From Tepidicella xavieri (GTDB taxonomy: Bacteria; Pseudomonadota; Gammaproteobacteria; Burkholderiales; Burkholderiaceae_C), in contig NZ_SNYL01000011.1 of NCBI RefSeq assembly GCF_004363315.1, positions 1 to 64,000 on the forward strand: a stretch of 64,000 bases of DNA, given 5' to 3'. Positions 26,697 through 35,017 of the stretch are shown one piece after another; the first letter of the stretch is position 1, and the number at the start of each line of letters is the position of its first letter. The notes beneath the pieces are model-generated. The model had not been told where the DNA came from. It searched no databases and worked only from the letters and a program-made list of their open reading frames with translations. The position numbers and the translations under genes are program-made.

Positions 26697-28088
26697 ATGA
26701 ACATCATCATTCTGGGCGCTGGCCGCGTGGGCGAGAGCGTGGCCGAAAGCCTGGTGTCGGAGCAGAACGACATCACCGTCATCGATCAAGACCCGACACG
26801 TCTGCGCGCGCTGGAGGAGCGGCTGGACCTGCGTGGCGTGGTCGGCAACGGCATCCAGCCTTCGGTGCTGCGCGAGGCCGGCGCCAAAGACGCCGACATG
26901 GTGATTGCCTGCGCGGCGGCCGACGAGTCCAACCTGGTGGTGTGCAAGGTGGCGCACGACGTGTTCAACGTGCCGACCACCATCGCTCGCATCCGTTCCC
27001 CGGAATTCGTCGAGGGCGACGAGCTCATGTCCAAGAACGGCTTCGCGGTCGATCGGGTGATCTGCCCCGAGGAGTCGGTGATGCGCTACATCCATCAGCT
27101 CATCGACTACCCCGAGGCCTTGCAGGTGCTGGAATTCGCCGAGGGGCGCGTGTGCCTGATTGCGGTGCGGGCGGCCGCTGGCGGCGCGCTGGTGGGGCAC
27201 ACCATTGGCGAATTCCGCGAGTTGCTGCCGCATGCCGAAATGCGCGTGGTGGCGCTGTACCGGCTCGACACCGAGATGGAGGCGACCAAGAACACCCGCA
27301 TCCTCCCGGGCGATGAGGTGTTCGTGCTGGCGGCCAGCGATCGCATCCGCCATGTGCTGGCCGCCATCCACAACATCGACAAGCCCGTGCAGCGGGTGAT
27401 GATTGCCGGCGGCGGCCGGGTGGGCTTGCGCTTGGCGCGCAGCCTGGTGGGCCAGTGCCATGTGAAGCTCATCGAGCACAACGCCAAGCGGTGCGAATAC
27501 CTGGCCAGCCAGCTGCCCTCCAGCGTGCTGGTGCTCAATGGCGACGCGGTGGACGAAGACCTGCTGATGGAGGAAAACGTTGCCGAGATGGACCTGTTCG
27601 TCGCCGTGACCAACGCCGACGAGGACAACATCATGGCGGCCATGCTGGCCAAGCGGTTGGGGGCGCGGCGCGTCATGTCGCTCATCAACCGCCGCGCCTA
27701 TGCCGACATGATGCAGGGCAGCACCATCGACATCGCGATTTCCCCGGCGCAAACCGTGATTGGCGAGTTGCTGGCGCACATCCGGCGTGGCGATGTGGTG
27801 GCGGTGCACAGCCTGCGGCGTGGTGCTGCGGAGGCTCTGGAGGGCATTGCCCGCGGGGATGTGAAGACCTCGCGCCTGGTGGGGCGGCGGATCGAGGAAA
27901 TCAAGTTGCCTAAGGGCGCCCGGATCGGCGCCATCGTCCGCGGTGAAGGGCGCGCCGCCCAGGTGCTCATGCCCCACCACGACACCCTCATCGAAGCCGA
28001 CGATCACATCGTCATCTTCATCCCCAACAAACGGCTGGTGCGGGAAGTCGAAAAACTGTTCCAGGTCAGCGCCACCTTCTTTGGATGA
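26697..28088 (+). CDS. trkA: Trk system potassium uptake regulatory subunit TrkA
   Basis: This is the cytoplasmic NAD(H)/ATP-binding gating subunit of the Trk potassium importer. The 463 residues consist of two RCK modules in tandem. Each has a Rossmann domain, GAGRVGESVAESL at residues 5-17 and GGGRVGLRLARSL near 238, followed by an RCK-C domain. Its stop overlaps the trkH start by four bases, so the two subunits are made together. Confidence 0.96.
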   Translation: MNIIILGAGRVGESVAESLVSEQNDITVIDQDPTRLRALEERLDLRGVVGNGIQPSVLREAGAKDADMVIACAAADESNLVVCKVAHDVFNVPTTIARIRSPEFVEGDELMSKNGFAVDRVICPEESVMRYIHQLIDYPEALQVLEFAEGRVCLIAVRAAAGGALVGHTIGEFRELLPHAEMRVVALYRLDTEMEATKNTRILPGDEVFVLAASDRIRHVLAAIHNIDKPVQRVMIAGGGRVGLRLARSLVGQCHVKLIEHNAKRCEYLASQLPSSVLVLNGDAVDEDLLMEENVAEMDLFVAVTNADEDNIMAAMLAKRLGARRVMSLINRRAYADMMQGSTIDIAISPAQTVIGELLAHIRRGDVVAVHSLRRGAAEALEGIARGDVKTSRLVGRRIEEIKLPKGARIGAIVRGEGRAAQVLMPHHDTLIEADDHIVIFIPNKRLVREVEKLFQVSATFFG

Positions 28089-29551
28089 TGATGCATCTGT
28101 TCGGTCCCGCGCTGGCGCTGCTGTCGCGCATCATGATGGCGTTTGCGTTTGCCAATCTGGTGCCGCTGGGCTGGGCCTGGTTCGAGGACGACGAGGCCTT
28201 GCGCGCCGTCTGGGGCGCCTCGTTTGGCTTCACGTTCGGCAGCGGCTGGCTGCTGTGGTTGCTGACCCGCGCCCACAACCGGGAGCTCATGGCGCGGGAT
28301 GGCTTTTTGCTGGTCAATCTGGTGTGGCTGGTGCTGACGGCGTATTCGGCCCTGCCGCTGATGTTCACCGTGCCCGATATCACCTGGAGCAAGGCGTTTT
28401 TCGAGACGATGAGCGCGTTGACGGCCACGGGGGCGACGGCGTTGTCCGGCTTGGACCATCTGCCGGTGTCGGTGAATATCTGGCGCTGTTTTCTGCAGCT
28501 CATTGGTGGCCTGGGCATCGTGCTGCTGGTGGTGGCGATTTTGCCGTTGCTGGGGCTGGGTGGGGTGCAACTCTACAAGGCCGAAACCCCGGGGCCCATG
28601 AAAGACGCCAAGTTCACCCCCCGCATTTCCGAGACGGCCCGTGGCTTGTGGGGCGTGTATTTTCTGTTTTCCGCGGCCTGCCTGCTGGCTTACCGTTGGG
28701 CCGGCATGAGTTGGGCCGATGCCTTCATGCACATGTGCACCACCATGGGCTTGGGCGGTTTTTCCTCGCACGATGCCAGCTTTGGGTACTGGAACTCCGC
28801 GCAGATCGAGACCGTGGCCATCGTTTTCATGACGCTGGCGGGCATCAGCTTCTTGCGCTACTTCGTGGTGCTGCGTTCCCTGTCGCTGCGGCCTATCACC
28901 GGTGATCGGGAAATCCGCTCCTACTTCTTCGTGCTGGCTGGCTCGATCGCTCTCGTCACCCTGATGCTGGCCTGGCACCGCGTGGAGGAAGACTGGCTGG
29001 TGGCCTTGCGCACCAGTGCGTTTCATGTGCTCTCGCTGGCCACCACCACGGGTTATGCGTCGGCTGACTATGCCCAGTGGCCGGTGTTCGTCCCGGTCTA
29101 CCTGATGTTTCTGGGGTGTTTTGTCTCGTGCGCCGGGTCCACGGGCGGCGGGATCAAGATGGTGCGCATGGTATTGCTCATCAAGCAGGCGCGGCGCGAA
29201 CTGGTGCGTATCATCCACCCGCGCGTGGTCAACCCCGTGACCATGGGAGGGCAGACGATCGCGCCTTCCACCATGACGACCGTGCTCGGCTTCATGCTCA
29301 TCTACGGCGCGGCCACCATGGGCTTGACCTTTCTGATGCTGCTTTCGGGGCTGGACATCGTCACGGCGTTTTCCTCGGTGGTGGCCACCGTCAACAACAT
29401 CGGCCCAGGCTTGGGCGAAGTGGGGCCGTCGAGCAACTATGGCAGCCTCAATGCCTTTCAGTTGTCGGTGCTGAGCTTTGCCATGCTGCTCGGGCGGCTG
29501 GAACTGCTGACGGTGCTGGTGCTGTTCACGGGGCATTTCTGGAGGCGATGA
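28085..29551 (+). CDS. trkH: Trk potassium uptake transmembrane subunit TrkH
   Basis: This 488-residue membrane protein forms the potassium channel of the Trk system. Four pore-loop repeats can be recognised, including TALTATGATALSGLD, HMCTTMGLGGFSSHD, SLATTTGYASADY and VATVNNIGPGLGEV, which carry the selectivity glycines. Three ATG codons stand in a row at the start; the first, overlapping trkA, is given. The gene overlaps the following permease by four bases. Confidence 0.95.
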   Translation: MMMHLFGPALALLSRIMMAFAFANLVPLGWAWFEDDEALRAVWGASFGFTFGSGWLLWLLTRAHNRELMARDGFLLVNLVWLVLTAYSALPLMFTVPDITWSKAFFETMSALTATGATALSGLDHLPVSVNIWRCFLQLIGGLGIVLLVVAILPLLGLGGVQLYKAETPGPMKDAKFTPRISETARGLWGVYFLFSAACLLAYRWAGMSWADAFMHMCTTMGLGGFSSHDASFGYWNSAQIETVAIVFMTLAGISFLRYFVVLRSLSLRPITGDREIRSYFFVLAGSIALVTLMLAWHRVEEDWLVALRTSAFHVLSLATTTGYASADYAQWPVFVPVYLMFLGCFVSCAGSTGGGIKMVRMVLLIKQARRELVRIIHPRVVNPVTMGGQTIAPSTMTTVLGFMLIYGAATMGLTFLMLLSGLDIVTAFSSVVATVNNIGPGLGEVGPSSNYGSLNAFQLSVLSFAMLLGRLELLTVLVLFTGHFWRR

Positions 29552-30522
29552 GGGGCATGTCGCGCCTGGCGCTGGAACGTCACCAGGTCTGGTGTTACCT
29601 GTTGGGCATTGCCGCCGGCCTCGCGGTCGGGACGGCATGGCCCGGCGCCGCCGGGGTGATGGAAGCCTGGCTGTGGCCAGTCATCGGCCTGCTGCTGTTT
29701 GCCACTTTTTTTCAAATCCCGCTGCTGCATTTGCGTGCCGCTTGGCGCGATGGGCGGTTTGCCCAGGCGGTGCTGGTGGGCAATTTCGTGGGTGTGCCGC
29801 TGCTGGTGTGGGCGCTGGTGGTGGGTTGGGGGCTCGAAGGCCCCGTGCAGCTGGGCGTGCTGCTGGTGTTGCTGGTGCCTTGCACCGACTGGTTCATCAC
29901 GTTCAGCCAACTGGGCCGCGGTGACGTGCCGCGTGCCATTGCCGTCACGCCGTTGAATCTGGTGCTGCAATTGCTGCTGCTGCCGGTGTACCTGTGGCTC
30001 ATGGCGGATACAGGCAGTCTGGCGCGCTGGCGTGTCGGTGATCTGTTGGCCGCCCTGCTGTTGGTGCTGGGCCCGCTGGCGCTGGCCGCCTTGGCCGAAC
30101 GCTGGGTGGAGCGCCGGCCTGCCCGCGGGCACTGGCGCGAAAAGGCCGCCTGGTGGCCCGTGCCTTTGTTGACGCTGGTGGTTTTTTTGATCGCCGGCGC
30201 GCAGGTGGGCGCTGTCAGCGGCGCCTGGCAGGACGTGTCTGCGGCGGTGCTGTTGTTCGTGGCATTCCTGGCGCTGATGCTGGGGCTGGCCTGGGGGCTG
30301 GCCCGCTGGTACTGCCTCCCCCCAGCGCAGGGCCGAACCCTGGCCTTCAGCCTGGGGACGCGCAACTCCTTCGTCGTGCTGCCCATTGCCCTGACGCTGC
30401 CCGGCGGCTGGGAGGTGGCGGCGGTGGTCATCGTCGCGCAGTCGCTGGTGGAACTGTTTGGGATGGTGTTTTACGTGTGGGTCGTTCCCAGATACCTGTT
30501 CCCTGACGCTGGGGGCCACTGA
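29548..30522 (+). CDS. ACR3-like arsenite/bile-acid:sodium-symporter-fold permease
   Basis: The 324-residue protein has about ten membrane helices and the ACR3-type signature LVPCTDWFITFSQLGRGD, placing it with arsenic-resistance permeases of the BASS superfamily. Another conserved block, FSLGTRNSFVVLPIAL, fits the same family. There is no arsR or arsC nearby, so arsenite export is a family-based guess and another anion is possible. It overlaps trkH by four bases (ATGA) and seems to belong to the same ion-transport operon. An ATG at 29557 is an alternative start. Confidence 0.8.
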   Translation: MRGMSRLALERHQVWCYLLGIAAGLAVGTAWPGAAGVMEAWLWPVIGLLLFATFFQIPLLHLRAAWRDGRFAQAVLVGNFVGVPLLVWALVVGWGLEGPVQLGVLLVLLVPCTDWFITFSQLGRGDVPRAIAVTPLNLVLQLLLLPVYLWLMADTGSLARWRVGDLLAALLLVLGPLALAALAERWVERRPARGHWREKAAWWPVPLLTLVVFLIAGAQVGAVSGAWQDVSAAVLLFVAFLALMLGLAWGLARWYCLPPAQGRTLAFSLGTRNSFVVLPIALTLPGGWEVAAVVIVAQSLVELFGMVFYVWVVPRYLFPDAGGH

Positions 30523-30560
30523 CAGTATGATGCCATCCACCGGATTTGGTGCATTGCAGC

Positions 30561-32612
30561 ATGCTTGACGTCTTACAGATTTCAGACCCCGTCGCGGTTT
30601 TCGCGCTGGTGGCCTTCCTGATCTTGCTGGCGCCCATCGTGATGGGCCGCTGGCAACTGCCCGGCACGATCGGCCTGTTGCTCGCCGGGGCCGTGCTTGG
30701 GCCCAACGGGCTGGGCGTGCTCGCGCGCGATCAGTCCTTCGTGCTGTTCGGCACCGTGGGGCTGCTGTACATCATGTTCACCGCCGCGCTCGAAATCGAC
30801 ATGGTGGTGCTCAAGCGTTCCAAGTTCCACAGCATCGTGTTCGGGCTGTGTACCTTTGCCATTCCTCAAGGCTTGGGCACGCTGGTGGGACATTACGTGC
30901 TCGGCTTTTCCTGGCCGGCGGCGATTTTGCTGGCCTCGCTGTTTGCCTCACACACCTTGCTGGCCTATCCGATTGCCAGCCGTCTGGGCATTGCGCGCAA
31001 TACCGCGGTCACCACGGCGGTGGGCGGCACCATCATCACCGACACGCTGGCGCTGCTGGTGCTGGCGGTGATTGCCGGGCTGACACGGGGGGAGGTGGAC
31101 GAATACTTCTGGTACCGGCTGGGGGCCAGCCTCGGGTTGTATGTGTTTGCCATCCTCTACGGGCTGCCCAAGCTGGCGCGCTGGTTTTTCCGGCACGTCG
31201 GGCGCGACGGGGTCACCGAGTTCGTGTTCGTGCTTGCGGTGGTGTTCGGCTGCGCCAGCCTGTCGCACGCGGCGGGCTCCGAGCCCATCGTGGGGGCCTT
31301 CTTGGCCGGCTTGGCGCTGAACCGCCTCATTCCCCACAACAGCACGCTGATGAACCGCATCCAGTTCACCGGCGAGGCGATTTTCGTGCCGTTCTTTCTG
31401 CTGTCGGTGGGCATGTTGCTGGACGTTCGCGTGTTTCTGGCGGATGGGCGGGCCTTGCTCATCACCACGGCCATGGTGGCGACGGTGACGGTGAGCAAAT
31501 GGCTGGCTGCCCGGCTGAGCAGTTTGCTGCTGGGGTATAGCCCGGCGCAAGCCCGGGTGGTGTTTGGCTTGAGCGTGGCGCAGGCCGCGGCCACGCTGGC
31601 GGCCACCGTGGTGGGCTACGAGATCGGCCTGTTCGATGATGCGGTGGTCAACGGCGCCATCGTCATGATTTTGGTGACTTGCGTGATCGCGCCCTGGCAG
31701 GTGGACCGTTATGGACGCCTGGTGGCGCAGGACAGTGCCGACGCGCCCGTGCTGGCGCCCACGGAGCGACAGCGCATCCTGACGGCCCTGTCGGAACGCT
31801 CGCCTTCGCGCCACTTGCTCGATCTGGCGCTGATGCTGCGCAAGCCCGACCATGAGCAGCCGATCTACCCGATCACCGTGGTGCAGGACAACGGCAACAC
31901 CACGCCCCAGGTGGCCGGGGCCGAGCAGGTGCTCAGCGACGCGGTCAGCTACCTGTCGCAGGCCGAGGTGCCAGCCTCGCCCCTGACCCGCATCGACCTC
32001 AACCTGGCCTCTGGCATCTTGAAGGCGCGGCGGGAGCTCAACGCCACCGAAGTGGTGATGGGCTGGAGCGAGCAGAGCCGGGCGCCCGAGTTCTTCTTCG
32101 GTTCGCTGATGGAGAACCTGCTGCGGGATCGCGATTTCTCCTTGGTGGTGCTGCGCCCGCGCGAGCCCTTGAACACGACGCGCCGCCTGTTGCTCGCCAT
32201 CCCGCCGGAGGCGGATCTGGAGCCTGGCTTTCAGGCCGGGGTCGGGCTCATCAAGCGGCTGTCGCATCAGCTCAGCGCGCCGGTCATGGTGTTGACCGAA
32301 GAGGAGGGGGCGCAGCGCATCTTCAAGCGGCTGCGCGCCATCAAGCCCGACTGCGATCTGGTGCCCGGCAAGCTGCCGCGCTGGGCGGGGTTGCGCCGTG
32401 TGCTGCAAGAGCACTACCGCGACGGCGACCTGATCGTCCTGCTGGGCGCCCGCCAGGGCGGCCTGGCCTGGAAGCCGGTGATGACCCGCCTGCCCGAGGA
32501 CTTGGCCGACACCTTCCCGAAAGCCAACCTGCTGGTGGTGTACGCCGGCGAGCCGGATCGGGAAAACACCTTGTCCATCGTCAATCCGGAGCCCGCCACG
32601 CGCATGGCGTAA
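30561..32612 (+). CDS. CPA2-family cation:proton antiporter with a C-terminal UspA-like domain
   Basis: The 683-residue protein has an N-terminal exchanger domain of about 12 membrane helices (residues 1-390), with Kef/NhaA-fold blocks such as ASLFASHTLLAYPI and GSEPIVGAFLAGLALNRL. Two weakly conserved cytoplasmic regions follow (about 400-680) that look like tandem UspA-type nucleotide-binding folds rather than the RCK domain of KefB/C. It probably exchanges potassium or sodium for protons. The ATG at 30561 is preferred over a TTG at 30546. It lies 38 bases after the ACR3-like gene. Confidence 0.85.
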   Translation: MLDVLQISDPVAVFALVAFLILLAPIVMGRWQLPGTIGLLLAGAVLGPNGLGVLARDQSFVLFGTVGLLYIMFTAALEIDMVVLKRSKFHSIVFGLCTFAIPQGLGTLVGHYVLGFSWPAAILLASLFASHTLLAYPIASRLGIARNTAVTTAVGGTIITDTLALLVLAVIAGLTRGEVDEYFWYRLGASLGLYVFAILYGLPKLARWFFRHVGRDGVTEFVFVLAVVFGCASLSHAAGSEPIVGAFLAGLALNRLIPHNSTLMNRIQFTGEAIFVPFFLLSVGMLLDVRVFLADGRALLITTAMVATVTVSKWLAARLSSLLLGYSPAQARVVFGLSVAQAAATLAATVVGYEIGLFDDAVVNGAIVMILVTCVIAPWQVDRYGRLVAQDSADAPVLAPTERQRILTALSERSPSRHLLDLALMLRKPDHEQPIYPITVVQDNGNTTPQVAGAEQVLSDAVSYLSQAEVPASPLTRIDLNLASGILKARRELNATEVVMGWSEQSRAPEFFFGSLMENLLRDRDFSLVVLRPREPLNTTRRLLLAIPPEADLEPGFQAGVGLIKRLSHQLSAPVMVLTEEEGAQRIFKRLRAIKPDCDLVPGKLPRWAGLRRVLQEHYRDGDLIVLLGARQGGLAWKPVMTRLPEDLADTFPKANLLVVYAGEPDRENTLSIVNPEPATRMA

Positions 32613-32716
32613 GGATTGGGGCCGCCAAGTTGCCGCTGGATAGCGGTGCCGCGTGTGTCGATCCGAAATATCAATCCGGAGCGGGGTTGGGGTTGCGATA
32701 TTCAATCTCCCTGCCT

Positions 32717-32744
32717 TTGAATAAAAACGATTCTCATTTATGAT
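32717..32744 (+). promoter_or_regulatory. Sigma-70 promoter with a Fur box in its spacer
   Basis: Minus-35 TTGAAT (32717-32722) and minus-10 TATGAT (32739-32744) are separated by 16 bases. The spacer and the minus-10 edge hold a Fur box (32723-32741). On the minus strand its core is AATGAGAATCGTT, matching 11 of 13 central positions of the GATAATGATAATCATTATC consensus. Bound Fur would block polymerase, so the three genes downstream should be induced by iron limitation. The leader is short, with AGGAGA 5 bases before the first ATG. The 156-base gap after the antiporter holds nothing else. Confidence 0.85.
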
Positions 32745-32768
32745 TTGGGTGTCACTCAGGAGATACCC

Positions 32769-33113
32769 ATGCCCTCTTTGCCCCATCCCCATGACGATCA
32801 CGACGGTTACGACATGCCGTGTGCGGAGGCCATGCTGGCCGCCACCCTGGCATTGATGACGGGGCATGCCCAGAGCGGGTGCCATCGGCATCGCGCTTTG
32901 ATGGCGAAGAAGGTGACGTCTCACTTGTTCTTTCTGTCCCGTCACCCGGTGATGAGCGACAACTTTCGCGCGGTCATGGCGCGGATGCACGGCTTGTGGC
33001 GCGCGCTGGCCGAGGCCGATGTCGATGCTGCGCCCAGTGTGTGCGATGGCCTGGCGCCCGACACTGTCGAAAGGGAAGCGCCTTGGGGCGGTCGGTCTCA
33101 TCCCTTGCACTGA
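32769..33113 (+). CDS. Small Fur-regulated protein of unknown function
   Basis: This is a 114-residue product with a His/Asp-rich N-terminus (SLPHPHDDHDGYDMPC, residues 3-18). A helical region follows containing AMLAATLALMTGHAQSGCHRH and HLFFLSRHPVMSDNFRAVM. I recognise no named domain, though similar small proteins accompany iron-uptake genes in betaproteobacteria. The His/Asp/Cys content hints at metal binding. It is the first gene behind the Fur-box promoter and is followed after 13 bases by a coiled-coil protein. Confidence 0.75.
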   Translation: MPSLPHPHDDHDGYDMPCAEAMLAATLALMTGHAQSGCHRHRALMAKKVTSHLFFLSRHPVMSDNFRAVMARMHGLWRALAEADVDAAPSVCDGLAPDTVEREAPWGGRSHPLH

Positions 33114-33126
33114 AATGAGGCAAGCG

Positions 33127-33522
33127 ATGGACGAGAACCTGGTGCTGGCCAGACACCTTGGGCGCGTGCAGCAGCGCATGACGCACGCCGTCGGCGCCAT
33201 GGCCGCGCGCATCGAGAAGTTGGAGCAGGAAGTGGTGCGTTTGCGGGCGCAATGCGTGTTGGCGCGCACCGCCTGGGCGTGGGGGCTGCCGGGCTGGGGC
33301 GGCGGTGGATGGCCGCGGCGGCCAAGCGCCCCTCAGCGGGCTGGGGCCAAGCATGCGGTGTCGCCATGGCGCGAGGCCGAGCAGGTGGTTTGCCAGACGG
33401 GCTGCGTCGGGCATGCCCATGTCTGGCTGCAAGACGACGGCTCCTGCCGCCGCCACGGCACGCCCTGCGAACGTGTGGTCAAGCATGAGTTGACGGTGAC
33501 GGCCAATGTGTCTGCCGCGTAA
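33127..33522 (+). CDS. Small coiled-coil protein with a half DUF2325-like Cys/His motif
   Basis: The 131-residue product has an N-terminal coiled coil (about residues 5-45), a Gly/Pro/Trp-rich linker and a C-terminal cysteine/histidine set: Cys89, Cys93, His96, Cys107 and Cys114. This set and the text around it (VCQTGCVGHAHVW, HGTPCE) match the end of the next protein's DUF2325 domain, while the Rossmann-like first half of that domain is missing. GAGG lies 6 bases before the ATG. Its end overlaps the next gene by 17 bases. Function is unknown; metal or redox sensing is inference. Confidence 0.75.
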   Translation: MDENLVLARHLGRVQQRMTHAVGAMAARIEKLEQEVVRLRAQCVLARTAWAWGLPGWGGGGWPRRPSAPQRAGAKHAVSPWREAEQVVCQTGCVGHAHVWLQDDGSCRRHGTPCERVVKHELTVTANVSAA

Positions 33523-34780
33523 GCCAACGGCGGTGTTCCCGGCGGCCTGGTTTGAGCCGCCAGAGCGGCCTCTGGCCATCGACGTGAGCGCCGTAACACC
33601 GACCAGCGAAGCCCCCAAGCGTCGCCGCCGTTTGTGGGAGCTCAGCCCCAGTGCGGCCTGCCCAGTGTTGGGGGTGTGCCTGCCACTGGACGTTCAGCGC
33701 CGCTTGATGTCCAAATGCGGGATCGATGTGCAAGACCGCAGCGAGTATGAGGTCCATCAAATCGCGGTGACCGAGTGCCGGCGTCGATCGGCGCTGGCCG
33801 AGCACGTGGAGCGCTGGCTGGATGAGCGTTTTGGCAGTGTCGTGCGGCGCTTGAAAGCGGTGCAGGACGAGGGCGAGCTCACGCAGCGCTGGCGGCAGGC
33901 GCGCCAGGGGCCGGGCTGGCCGGCCACGATGTGGGCGGTGCTCACGCACTCGGCTTGTCGCCTTCCGCTGGAAAACGAGGTGTTGGGCGATGTGCACATG
34001 ATGCAGCACCAAGTGGGCATGGTGACCCGGGTGGAGCAGCAACGCTGGGAGGCGCTGCAACACAAGTTGGAGCGCAGTCAGGCCGAAGCGAAGCATTGGC
34101 AGGCCCGCTGGCAGGAGGCCCAGCGCGAAGCGCAGCGCCGGCTGGAGCTTGCGCAGAAAGAGGAGCTGGCGTTGCGCGGCCAAGTGGCTGCGCTCCAAGC
34201 CCAGTGCGTGGCCTTGCAGCAGCGCTTGCAGCAGGGAGGCTGCCTGGATGTGCAAGCCAGTGAGCGCTTGCAGGCCGAGGTGCGGCAGTTGAGGGAGGAG
34301 AACCAGAGCCTAAGACGCATGCTCCGGGCCGCAGAAAGACAGCAAGCCAAAGAAGCGCCGGAGCGCGAGGCGGAACCGATTGAAGTACCTTCGGCCGACG
34401 AGGCCGAACCGTTGAGGCAGGGATGGGTGATCATGGGCCCGCAAGTCGTGCAGGGGGTGCCGAAGCGCGTCGCATGCGTGGGGGGGAGGGCGGCTCAGTT
34501 GCCGGCATATCGAGCGGTGGTGGAGGCCCATGGCTTGGAGTTGTTGCACCATGACGGCGGCGATGAGGACAGCATCAACCAATTGCCTGCCACACTGGCC
34601 GCCGCGGACTTGGTGATTTGCCAGGTGGGGTGCGTGAGCCACAATGCTTATTGGCGGGTGAAAGACCATTGCAAGCGCCAGGGCAAGCCTTGCGTGTTCG
34701 TGGAAAGTGCCAGCCGCAGCGCGTTGGAGCGGGCCATGAGCCGCGTCATCGAGGCGTGGCCGCGCTCAGCCGCTGCTTGA
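33506..34780 (+). CDS. DUF2325 domain-containing coiled-coil protein
   Basis: The 424-residue product has an N-terminal domain of about 160 residues without a recognised fold and a long Gln/Glu/Arg-rich coiled coil (about 175-290). The C-terminal DUF2325 domain (about 325-415) starts with the dinucleotide-fold-like strand RVACVGGRAAQLPAYR and ends with Cys372, Cys376, His379, Cys389 and Cys396. The role of DUF2325 is not established. The gene overlaps the preceding one by 17 bases, so it belongs to the Fur-controlled operon. It may be a metal- or iron-responsive oligomer, which is inference. Confidence 0.8.
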   Translation: MCLPRKPTAVFPAAWFEPPERPLAIDVSAVTPTSEAPKRRRRLWELSPSAACPVLGVCLPLDVQRRLMSKCGIDVQDRSEYEVHQIAVTECRRRSALAEHVERWLDERFGSVVRRLKAVQDEGELTQRWRQARQGPGWPATMWAVLTHSACRLPLENEVLGDVHMMQHQVGMVTRVEQQRWEALQHKLERSQAEAKHWQARWQEAQREAQRRLELAQKEELALRGQVAALQAQCVALQQRLQQGGCLDVQASERLQAEVRQLREENQSLRRMLRAAERQQAKEAPEREAEPIEVPSADEAEPLRQGWVIMGPQVVQGVPKRVACVGGRAAQLPAYRAVVEAHGLELLHHDGGDEDSINQLPATLAAADLVICQVGCVSHNAYWRVKDHCKRQGKPCVFVESASRSALERAMSRVIEAWPRSAAA

Positions 34781-35017
34781 GGGCAGGTGGCGTCGGGGGA
34801 ACTGGGCCAGGGGCAGCCCAGCGCCCGGTGTGTCACAAGGGCCGGTCGTGCGCCCTTGGCGGTTGCAGGCGGCAAGGCGCAGGCACGCGAGGCGTCTGCG
34901 TCGGGCGGCTCGGGCGAGTGTCTCAGCGGCACAGACCCAAGGATTTGCCCTGTTATGCCACCCAGGGTAGTCGCATAGAATGGCTTGAGACTCCGCAAGG
35001 AAGCGTTGGGTGCCACC

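Noticed and set aside
34945-34981. TTGCCC and TAGAAT as a promoter for the HD-GYP gene
   Set aside because: The hexamers are 25 bases apart, outside the usable spacing, and no better minus-35 is present.
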